Below, piece after piece: positions 25,807 to 32,470 of a stretch of DNA of 64,000 nucleotides (its first letter is position 1; every line of letters starts with the position of its first letter). A model generated the notes under the pieces. The model saw only the letters and a list, made by a program, of their open reading frames with translations, ran no database searches and was not told the origin of the DNA. The position numbers were made by a program, and so were the translations under genes. The stretch lies in contig JADJFV010000004.1 in assembly GCA_016708435.1 (NCBI GenBank), positions 124,001 to 188,000 of the forward strand, in the 5' to 3' direction. The DNA is from Leptospiraceae bacterium (GTDB taxonomy: Bacteria; Spirochaetota; Leptospiria; Leptospirales; Leptospiraceae).

Positions 25807-26831
25807 TCTTTGTCTTCCCCCATTATCCGCTTAATTTCTTTGTCGAAGTCTGATATATAATTTTCATCTTGTGTGATTCTATAAGTTTCAAATTCTTTTT
25901 CAGCTTTTAGTTTTGCTTCCAACATAGAAACTTTTCCTTTGTCTGAAAGGATTTTGTAGTTGGAAAGTTCTAGGAAACTATGTAAAAATTTTACCCATTC
26001 TTCCATTGTTGTGGCTATTTGCCTTTTGGCTCTATTCTCTGCTAAGTCAAGATAGGCAGAAATAATTCTATTCAATTCTTCAATATGTGCTTTGTTCAAA
26101 TAATTCTTTGCAACGGTAACATCAGACTTGAGAATCTTTCCATCGGGAGCTTGCTTCCAGTTCGTAAGTCCCATGTAAATTTTTGTAGCATCAGCAGAAT
26201 CATAAATAATTTCAGCAGCAGTCTTTCCGGTAATCGCCCAATGTAATTTGTTTTGAACCATTGAGAAAAAATCTTTCGTAACAGGAGAATTCTTATCGTA
26301 ATCCGCAGAGAGAACATAGATGTCTGTGATCTTCTGATAAAACCTTCGCTCACTTGCACGAATCTCGCGGATACGCTCCAATAGCTCATCGAAGTAATCT
26401 TTCCCAAAATGCTTTCCCTGCTTTAATCGTTCATCATCTAATACAAAACCCTTGATGATAAATTCTTTGAGTGTCTTTGTTGCCCAGATTCTAAATTGAG
26501 TAGCCTGATAGGAATTGACTCGATAACCAACGGCGATGATGGCATCTAGGTTGTAGAAATCCAAATCTCTAGAAACCTTTCTCTTTCCTTCCTGTTGAAC
26601 TGCTCGAACTTTTCGAGTAGTTGCCTCTTCATTCAATTCGCCTGTTTTATATATCTCTTTTAAATGATAAGTAATCGTATGGCTTTCAACTCCAAATAGT
26701 TGTCCCATCGTTTTTTGCGTCAGCCAAACAGTCTCATCCTGAATAAACACATCAACCTTAACGTTTCCGTTTTCGTCTGTGTATAGGATAAAATTTTGCT
26801 GTTTTAATTCATCGTTCATTTTGTTTAACAC
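25803..26831 (-). CDS. RhuM family protein
   Basis: 342 residues matching the RhuM (virulence protein) family. An N-terminal winged-helix-like region has VWLTQKTMGQLFGVESHTI. The conserved centre is DFYNLDAIIAVGYRVNS...FRIWATKTLKEFI, and the long helical C-terminus includes AAEIIYDSADA and MGLTNWK. RhuM genes are common passengers of restriction loci, genomic islands and phages; their function is unsettled. It overlaps the transposase gene by 23 bp upstream and the next gene by 4 bp, so it is tightly coupled in the operon. It looks complete. Confidence 0.85.
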   Translation of the reverse strand: MLNKMNDELKQQNFILYTDENGNVKVDVFIQDETVWLTQKTMGQLFGVESHTITYHLKEIYKTGELNEEATTRKVRAVQQEGKRKVSRDLDFYNLDAIIAVGYRVNSYQATQFRIWATKTLKEFIIKGFVLDDERLKQGKHFGKDYFDELLERIREIRASERRFYQKITDIYVLSADYDKNSPVTKDFFSMVQNKLHWAITGKTAAEIIYDSADATKIYMGLTNWKQAPDGKILKSDVTVAKNYLNKAHIEELNRIISAYLDLAENRAKRQIATTMEEWVKFLHSFLELSNYKILSDKGKVSMLEAKLKAEKEFETYRITQDENYISDFDKEIKRIMGEDKE

Positions 26832-27516
26832 CTTCTATTTGCGAATGACGATTTTCGATTTTATCCCCTTTCCAGTTTTGCGGATTATTTTTTATATATT
26901 CAGATATTCTAATATACGATTCATCATTTCGAATTATATGTTCATAATAATTTCGTTGCCATAATTTTCCATTGTATGGTTTCCAATTTTTTTGTTTAAC
27001 GCCATCGGTATATCGTTTGGTTGTTAATGATTTAAAACGTTGCACAATATCGGGAATGCTCATCAATACACCGTCGGGGCAGGTCCCCGTGCCTGCCCTA
27101 TCAATATTATTTGGGTAATCATTTTTATTAAAAATAATTTGCGGATTATCATTATTATCCAAATCATTTGGCGAATCATTTGGGCAATCACGGGGATCAG
27201 AATTTGGGCAATCACGGGGGATTGCCCCTACATCGGGATATTGCATGGATTTTTTTTCAATGATGCCATGGATATGATCGGGCATTACGATGAATGCATG
27301 AATATCGAAATCAATATAATATTGGGGAATTTCATTCCATACGGTTTCCACCATTAGCCCCGCATCACTTAAAATCATTTTTCGATCTATAATTTTTCCA
27401 AATAAACATTCTCGGTCTTGTGTGCACATTGTGATAAAATAAAATCCTGCCTGCGTATAATCATATCCTTTCAATCGAATAGATCGTCGGTGATGAATGG
27501 CAGGATTATAAGTCAT
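26809..27516 (-). CDS. REP-associated tyrosine transposase (RAYT, Y1 family)
   Basis: 235 residues. Features are the N-terminal RRSIRLKGYDYTQAGFYFITMCT, the His pair in FIVMPDHIHGII near residues 78-82, and a C-terminal YYEHIIRNDESYIRISEYIKNNP with the presumed catalytic Tyr. Such single-strand DNA transposases mobilise REP hairpins. An insert of about 55 residues after the HxH motif is encoded by degenerate REP-like DNA (27076-27231), so the gene has taken up its own kind of substrate in frame. The start codon lies in a second copy of the hsdS 3' end. The transposase overlaps RhuM by 23 bp. Confidence 0.85.
   Translation of the reverse strand: MTYNPAIHHRRSIRLKGYDYTQAGFYFITMCTQDRECLFGKIIDRKMILSDAGLMVETVWNEIPQYYIDFDIHAFIVMPDHIHGIIEKKSMQYPDVGAIPRDCPNSDPRDCPNDSPNDLDNNDNPQIIFNKNDYPNNIDRAGTGTCPDGVLMSIPDIVQRFKSLTTKRYTDGVKQKNWKPYNGKLWQRNYYEHIIRNDESYIRISEYIKNNPQNWKGDKIENRHSQIEGVKQNER
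27076..27100. repeat. REP-like palindrome inside the transposase gene
   Basis: GGGCAGG and CCTGCCC arms around a TCCCCGTG loop, followed by TA. Same layout as the other REP-like units here (G4-stem-loop-stem-CCTAC). Confidence 0.65.
27206..27231. repeat. Second REP-like palindrome inside the transposase gene
   Basis: GGGCAATC and GATTGCCC arms around ACGGGG, then CCTAC. A truncated copy (GGGCAATCACGGGGAT) lies just before it at 27182-27197, so the unit has been partly duplicated. Confidence 0.65.
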
Positions 27517-27581
27517 ACAGCTACTCTCACTTCACCGCTCATTAGCTTTGGCAATAGATTGTCGCGGAGTTTTTCGAGTGT
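27514..27581. repeat. Duplicate copy of the hsdS 3' end (remnant of a second hsdS)
   Basis: 63 of 68 bases match 27621-27688. In the minus strand it also encodes TLEKLRDNLLPKLMSGEV followed by a stop that overlaps the transposase start codon. It marks an earlier hsdS copy or a recombination event. A REP-like unit lies between the two copies. Confidence 0.7.
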
Positions 27582-27582
27582 C

Positions 27583-27607
27583 GGGGCACGATGCCTCGTG
27601 CCCTTAC
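27583..27607. repeat. REP-like palindrome between transposase and hsdS
   Basis: GGGCACGA and TCGTGCCC arms with a short loop, followed by TTAC. It sits between the two copies of the hsdS 3' end. Confidence 0.65.
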
Positions 27608-27619
27608 TACGGAGAGCAT

Positions 27620-28345
27620 TCATACGGCTACTCTCACTTCGCCGCTCATTAGCTTTGGTAATAGATTATCGCGGAGTTTTTCTAGTGTGCGGATTTGTAT
27701 ACAATTAGTAATTACTTTATCATCAATAGGTTTTACTTCTTTTTGAAAATTCTCGATTTCGTCTTGCGGAGGAATTACAACGTTAAGTTCTTCAAAATCG
27801 TTCTTACTTATAGAACCAAAGACAGTTCCGGTATCATTAAATTGTTTAATTTCTTTCATTAACGATTTTAATTTAAAATAAGTATAAGTATAATATGTAT
27901 TATCCTTTCCGTATCTAAACGCAGCAACTCCTCTTCCAATGCAACATTTTTCTAATGCCATATTCTGCGCGCCAACAGGAGCACGAACACTAATCAATGT
28001 ATCATATTTTTCTGCATATCGTGTAGGATTCGTTGTATAGATTCTATTTGAAGGAAAACGAAATTCAAAATCTGCGTTGCCTTGAAACATTGGAACACCA
28101 TTACCTTCTTCATTATAACTTTCACCCGGAGGAGATTGACCCATCGTAAAATCAAATTCATCTCCCAACTTTCCTATCTTCCATTGTTCATTATTCATTA
28201 CAAATTGTTCATTAAACAAAGTCTCCGCCATTGCTTCTAGTGTTTTGTTTTGGCGATGGAGTAAATCTATTTTATCATCAAGACTTGATAGGATAGCGGC
28301 TATCGCGCGTTGTTCGGGGAGAGGGGGGAGGAGGATTTCTAGGTT
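27620..28345 (-). pseudogene. hsdS: hsdS, C-terminal part (central helix and second target-recognition domain)
   Basis: The open frame from 28345 begins with LEILLPPLPEQRAIAAILSS and KIDLLHRQNKTLEAMAETLF, the conserved central helix of type I specificity subunits. It continues through a second target-recognition domain (GKLGDEFDFTMGQSPPG...) and ends with LEKLRDNLLPKLMSGEVRVAV. The first ATG is at 28231, inside the gene. The upstream half lies in other frames (28408-28779 plus scattered pieces at 28346-28430), so the specificity subunit is interrupted. Confidence 0.75.
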
Positions 28346-28407
28346 TTACAACCAAATTGATTGATGGCATTGTAGAATGCCCCAACAGCAATCATGCATT
28401 GTATCTC

Positions 28408-28779
28408 TTAGAGATTCTGACAAAAATAAAAAGATAAAAAACGGGAATACACTAAATTATCCATTGACCGAACTCTTAATAAACGTCCTGAAAACATCCA
28501 ACCGTTTTCTTTTTTATGGACATACGCGGAACGGTCTACAGAACCAACACGACTAAAAACTATATCACCTTCTTTCAAAATATATTTTTTTAATCTATCC
28601 TTATCTTCATCGCTAACTAAAGGAAGATTATTGTGGATAATTCTATTATCCCCCAAATGCTCAACGGTAATTATAGGAGTTCCTTTTAATTTATAGTCAC
28701 TCATATGTAATTGACTACCAAATGGTCCGGTTTGGATTTCCGCCACATCCCCTAATTTACATTCTTTCCAATCTTTCAT
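28408..28779 (-). pseudogene. hsdS: hsdS, N-terminal part (first target-recognition domain)
   Basis: 123 residues starting MKDWKECKLGDVAEIQTGPFGSQ, the usual first-domain opening of HsdS, and stopping after FYFCQN. Downstream, the expected motifs are spread over frames: ESLRDTMH in one, IAVGA in another, STMPSIN in the third. At least three frame changes therefore occur between 28346 and 28430. Either real decay or poor consensus in this stretch would explain it. Without HsdS, neither methylation nor restriction has a target. Confidence 0.75.
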
Positions 28780-28814
28780 CTATTTATTTCCAATTGATTA
28801 TTTACCATTATCCG

Positions 28815-29072
28815 TCACAATATCTTACGAATCTTTCTCTGGATCAGAACTACTTCAAATACTTCCTGTTCTTCTTTATATGGTTCTTGGAATTCTCCAT
28901 CATAATAATTTTTATCTGGTTCATATTTTACTTTGATGATTTTAGGGGGTTCCAAATTTTCATAACCTGATTCGTATCCATCCGTTAGAATAGGTAAATC
29001 TGGCGGAAAGTCTTTTAATATTTCTATTAGATCGCGAACGGTATATCGGAAGATATCTTTTTTGTTATCCAT
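28815..29072 (-). CDS. Small acidic protein of unknown function
   Basis: 85 residues beginning MDNKKDIFRYTVRDLIEIL and including PPDLPILTDGYESGYENL. The opening resembles that of the 206-residue protein at 25186-25806. The rest resembles small proteins found beside restriction and mobile genes, with no assigned function. It lies between hsdS (35 bp) and the DUF1828-like gene (10 bp), in the same direction, so likely co-transcribed. Confidence 0.55.
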   Translation of the reverse strand: MDNKKDIFRYTVRDLIEILKDFPPDLPILTDGYESGYENLEPPKIIKVKYEPDKNYYDGEFQEPYKEEQEVFEVVLIQRKIRKIL

Positions 29073-29082
29073 TGTCTTTAAC

Positions 29083-29868
29083 CTAAGCAGCTTCTTTTAA
29101 CTTCTGAATACTTTGTGGTTTATGGCGATCACTCCAAAGAATACTTAACGTATTTTTTTTATCTAAAGCTTCTATGTATTCTTGGCTTACTTCTTTATCT
29201 ATATCATTAATCATCGCAAGACCAATCACTTTTTTACCCGTTAAACGTTCTCTGACTTTTTGAATATCTTCCCATGTAAATAAAAATTGCGGCAAATTCA
29301 TCTTATTCACTGAATTAAACGCTTTAATTACAATTTCAGTTTTACGATATGCAATTTGGAAATCAAAAGTAAATTCAAGACCAACACTTCCCTTAGATAT
29401 AAAATGGGATGTATAGATTAAGTCTTGTTCATCCAAAAATGATTTTACATCATCTTTAAAAACAGAATTTACAGTTTGCTTGCTAAGAGAAAATAAATCA
29501 TTCGCTTCTGATATGGCAGATAATAAATTCAATTTTTTCTGTGGAAAATTTAATTCATTCGTTTCAACAAGCAATTCTTGATTTTTTATAGAAATACCAT
29601 AATTCAATAATATATTTTCTAAAAATTCTTTTCTTTTCGGAGAACGAGAAAACGATACTCCGTAATAATCTAAATTTTTTAAAGTATTTCCATCATCTGA
29701 TAAAAGGATTTTCCCATTGTCTTTTTTTGCATAAATTTCTATAGAATCATTAAACATATTTAGAAATGGAGTGCTAATCGTTACCCAACCCGTAGTTGAT
29801 TGTGTAATAATAGTTTTCTCTTTTAAAAAAGTATAGTATTCATCCATTAAATCTTTCATCCAATTCAT
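29083..29868 (-). CDS. DUF1828/DUF1829-type protein
   Basis: 261 residues. The N-terminal part has STPFLNMFNDSIEIYAKKD...LLSDDGNTLKNLDYYGVSF, matching the DUF1828 pattern (sDdG.t...L...G). The C-terminal half (FISKGSVGLEFTFDFQIAYRKTEIVIKAFNS onward) fits DUF1829. Such proteins occur in phages, islands and near restriction genes; the role is unknown. It overlaps the next gene upstream by 4 bp (ATGA), so translation is coupled. Confidence 0.65.
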   Translation of the reverse strand: MNWMKDLMDEYYTFLKEKTIITQSTTGWVTISTPFLNMFNDSIEIYAKKDNGKILLSDDGNTLKNLDYYGVSFSRSPKRKEFLENILLNYGISIKNQELLVETNELNFPQKKLNLLSAISEANDLFSLSKQTVNSVFKDDVKSFLDEQDLIYTSHFISKGSVGLEFTFDFQIAYRKTEIVIKAFNSVNKMNLPQFLFTWEDIQKVRERLTGKKVIGLAMINDIDKEVSQEYIEALDKKNTLSILWSDRHKPQSIQKLKEAA

Positions 29869-30158
29869 AGGTTCATCCTCCTTTGAAATTCTAAATTAAG
29901 TTTAGTCGTTACGTTTATCAGTCTACTAAAAGATTCGACAGATAAAAATATATCATCATAGGTTTTAATTTCCTTCACAGGAAAATCATCTAATTCTAAA
30001 GGAATTGCCCATTTCAAAGCAAACCCTTCAATATAATGATGAATATGACCGGGGTAATTATCTAGCCATTGTCCAGTAAACGGTCGAAACTTTTCTGGAA
30101 CTTTGTCTGTCACTTTTTCAGGATTCTTATGCCTGCTATTATAATCAATCCGAAGCAA
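29865..30158 (-). CDS. C-terminal part of a frameshifted DUF6978-like protein
   Basis: 97 residues starting LLRIDYNSRHKNPEKV and continuing with HIHHYIEGFALKWAIPLEL. The order 'LLR(I/L)D...H.NP...HiH.Y.EG....WA.PL' matches the C-terminal half of DUF6978 proteins. The upstream frame (30110-30388) ends in an unrelated tail exactly where this half begins, so one missing base near 30150 has probably split one gene. It overlaps the DUF1828-like gene by 4 bp. Confidence 0.55.
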   Translation of the reverse strand: MLRIDYNSRHKNPEKVTDKVPEKFRPFTGQWLDNYPGHIHHYIEGFALKWAIPLELDDFPVKEIKTYDDIFLSVESFSRLINVTTKLNLEFQRRMNL

Positions 30159-30388
30159 GGTATGTGTTCATCATCTTCTTGAAAATGCAAAGTAAATTTA
30201 AAAGCTTTTTTATCACTCTCATCAATTTCCCACATAAATGAATTATAATCTTCTGATACCATGTAAATTTTTTCTTTGAAAGGCTCTTTAGGAATTATTT
30301 TTTTATAATCCATTTTTTGATTGTCCTCAATAATTACCTTAGGGATTTGAATCAAATAATCAGCTTGGCTTTTTAATAGCATTTCCAA
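30110..30388 (-). CDS. N-terminal part of a frameshifted DUF6978-like protein
   Basis: 92 residues. MEMLLKSQADYLIQIPKVI, then MWEIDESDKKAFKFTLHFQEDD, fits the beta-rich N-terminal half of DUF6978-like proteins. The last 16 residues (FGLIIIAGIRILKK) are read in the wrong frame over bases that encode LLRIDYNSRHKNP in the other frame. Joined, the two halves would give a protein of about 175 residues. Paired with the DUF1828-like gene, this could be a two-gene accessory unit. Confidence 0.55.
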   Translation of the reverse strand: MEMLLKSQADYLIQIPKVIIEDNQKMDYKKIIPKEPFKEKIYMVSEDYNSFMWEIDESDKKAFKFTLHFQEDDEHIPCFGLIIIAGIRILKK

Positions 30389-30509
30389 TAAAACCTCTCT
30401 TTAATTTTTAATTCCATCGAATTCGAGGTTATTAAAATAATAGTTCATTCCCGCCTGTTTTCTAAACCCGTCGAATTCGACTGGATTAAAATCCGGGTTA
30501 TAAATTCTC

Positions 30510-30794
30510 TTACTCAAATCCCACTTCCGGCAACTCAGCATTATTCCCACATTCTGGACATATAAAAATATTTGGATCATTCGTTTCAATAAAACGTTTA
30601 CCAGTATCTTTCATTTTATGATATTCAATATCTTCCTTATTAAAGTAGGTAATCAAAATTCCTTCGAATGTTACATCTTCCATTAAACCACAAAACTTGC
30701 ATTCCAACAAATCCCTATCATGAGTAAATAATCCTAATTCATCCGCTTGTTTTTTTATTTTTGTTATCTCTTGGGCTAATGATTTTATATCCAT
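30510..30794 (-). CDS. Small zinc-ribbon protein
   Basis: The ATG at 30794 has AAAGGA before it; a longer frame from 30854 runs through a REP-like palindrome and is not favoured. 94 residues with a helical N-terminus and CKFCG...CPECG, the four Cys of a zinc ribbon. It is probably a nucleic-acid or protein-binding accessory protein. It lies between hsdM and the DUF6978-like gene. No family assigned. Confidence 0.55.
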   Translation of the reverse strand: MDIKSLAQEITKIKKQADELGLFTHDRDLLECKFCGLMEDVTFEGILITYFNKEDIEYHKMKDTGKRFIETNDPNIFICPECGNNAELPEVGFE

Positions 30795-30816
30795 AAATAT
30801 TCCTTTATCGATGAAC

Positions 30817-30841
30817 GGAACGGTTTCAAACCGTTCCCTAC
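30817..30841. repeat. REP-like palindrome between hsdM and the zinc-ribbon gene
   Basis: The 21-bp core GGAACGGTTTCAAACCGTTCC is identical to the core in hsdR (21665-21693), followed by CCTAC. It ends 13 bp before the hsdM stop codon. Confidence 0.75.
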
Positions 30842-30853
30842 ATAGATTATCCA

Positions 30854-32416
30854 CTACACTTTGACCTTTTTCAAATTCTCTAGAATCAATTTATTGAGTT
30901 TAGATTCTTCTTTTAATTGTTCTTCAAATTCTTTTTGTAATCCTGTAAATCGTTCTTTGAAATCAAAGTCATCTTCCTCATCAGGTAGTCCCACATAACG
31001 TCCGGGGGTTAATACAAAATCTAATTCTTTAATTCTATCTACAGAAGCAGAATTACAAAATCCTTTGATGTCTTCGTAATGTTGGGGCGACTCGCGAGTC
31101 GCCCTTACTGGTTTTGTATTTCCCAATTTCCAATTGTGATAGGTAGCGGCTATTTGTTGTATGTCTTCTTTGGATAATTCTTTGGTTCTTCGATTAATTA
31201 AATGACCAAGATTACGCGCATCTATAAATAAAACCTCGTCTCTTCTTGCAGCAGGTTTATTACGATTTAGAAACCAAAGGCAAGCTGGAATTTGGGTATT
31301 CAAAAATAGTTTTGCGGGAAGATTTACAATGCAGTCAATGAGTCTAGCTTCTATTAATGCTTTTCGAATATCTCCTTCGCCTGAGGTCTTAGAGGTTAAT
31401 GATCCTTTGGCGAGAACAAAGCCTGCTTGTCCGTTTGGGCTTAGATGATACAAGAAATGTTGTATCCAAGCATAATTGGCATTACCCTCTGGAGGTTTAC
31501 CATATTTCCAACGTCCATCAGTGCGAAGCTTGTCTCCGCTCCAATCGCTATCGTTGAACGGAGGATTGGCCACTAAATAATCTGCTTTTAAATCTTTATG
31601 TGCATCATTTAAAAAAGAACCTTCATTGTTCCATTTTACTTGAGAGCTATCAATGCCACGAATTGCAAGATTCATCTTTGCCAATCGCCAGGTTGTTAAA
31701 TTACTTTCTTGTCCATAAATGGAAATATCATTTAACTTTCCTTGGTGCTCTAATACAAACTTTTCCGATTGCACAAATAAACCGCCAGAGCCACAACAAG
31801 GATCAAAGACTCTTCCTTTAAATGGTCTAAGCATTTCAATGAGTAATTCCACTCCACTTCTAGGAGTATAGAACTGTCCGCCTTTCTTTCCCTCTGCTAA
31901 TGCAAATTCTCCTAGAAAATATTCAAACACATGACCAAGAACATCAGCACTTCTTGCCTTTGCATCGCCTAATGCGATATTACCCACAAGGTCAATGAGT
32001 CCACCTAAACTAGTAGGATCTAAATTCCCACGAGCAAATACTTTTGGGAGAACATCTTTCAAAGAAGGATTATCTTTTTCAATTGCATCCATTGCATTGT
32101 CTACTTCCTTTCCAATCACAGGAAGTTTTGCTTTAGATTGTAAATATGACCAGCGCGCTTTTTCGGGAACAAAGAAAACATTCTCTGCTTTGTATTCGTC
32201 TTTATCCTCCGGGTCTGCTCCGGCATAATCCCCTTTGCCGCTCTTTAGTTTTGTATGAAGTTCTTCAAATGCATCTGAAATATATTTTAGAAAAATGAGC
32301 CCAAGCACAATATGCTTGTATTCCGCTGCATCAATATTTTTTCTAAGCTTATCTGCCGCTTTCCAAAGTTGTTTTTCAATTGGTTCTTCTGTTTTATTCT
32401 CTTTTGGCTTTGCCAT
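30854..32416 (-). CDS. hsdM: Type I restriction-modification system methyltransferase subunit M
   Basis: 520 residues with the HsdM N-terminal helical domain, then the adenine-N6 methylase: FDPCCGSGGLFVQS (AdoMet-binding motif I, near residue 203) and NPPF near residue 284 (catalytic motif IV). HsdM methylates the target adenine in complex with HsdS. A 20-bp palindrome at 31085-31104 is translated in frame as VRATRESP, in a loop before the C-terminal domain, so it probably does not abolish folding. It lies 54 bp downstream of the OLD-family nuclease gene. Confidence 0.93.
   Translation of the reverse strand: MAKPKENKTEEPIEKQLWKAADKLRKNIDAAEYKHIVLGLIFLKYISDAFEELHTKLKSGKGDYAGADPEDKDEYKAENVFFVPEKARWSYLQSKAKLPVIGKEVDNAMDAIEKDNPSLKDVLPKVFARGNLDPTSLGGLIDLVGNIALGDAKARSADVLGHVFEYFLGEFALAEGKKGGQFYTPRSGVELLIEMLRPFKGRVFDPCCGSGGLFVQSEKFVLEHQGKLNDISIYGQESNLTTWRLAKMNLAIRGIDSSQVKWNNEGSFLNDAHKDLKADYLVANPPFNDSDWSGDKLRTDGRWKYGKPPEGNANYAWIQHFLYHLSPNGQAGFVLAKGSLTSKTSGEGDIRKALIEARLIDCIVNLPAKLFLNTQIPACLWFLNRNKPAARRDEVLFIDARNLGHLINRRTKELSKEDIQQIAATYHNWKLGNTKPVRATRESPQHYEDIKGFCNSASVDRIKELDFVLTPGRYVGLPDEEDDFDFKERFTGLQKEFEEQLKEESKLNKLILENLKKVKV
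31084..31108. repeat. REP-like palindrome inside hsdM
   Basis: GGGCGACTCGCGAGTCGCCC (31085-31104) is a perfect 20-bp palindrome, preceded by an extra G and followed by TTAC, as in the other units. Read through in frame by hsdM. Confidence 0.75.
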
Positions 32417-32470
32417 TAGTGCTCCGGTATATTTTTATGAGTATTGCAAATGATGTGATTTCGCATTTAT

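Noticed and set aside
30401..30589. 62-codon minus-strand frame overlapping the zinc-ribbon gene
   Set aside because: Most of it lies over the zinc-ribbon coding region in another frame, with no motif or ribosome site.
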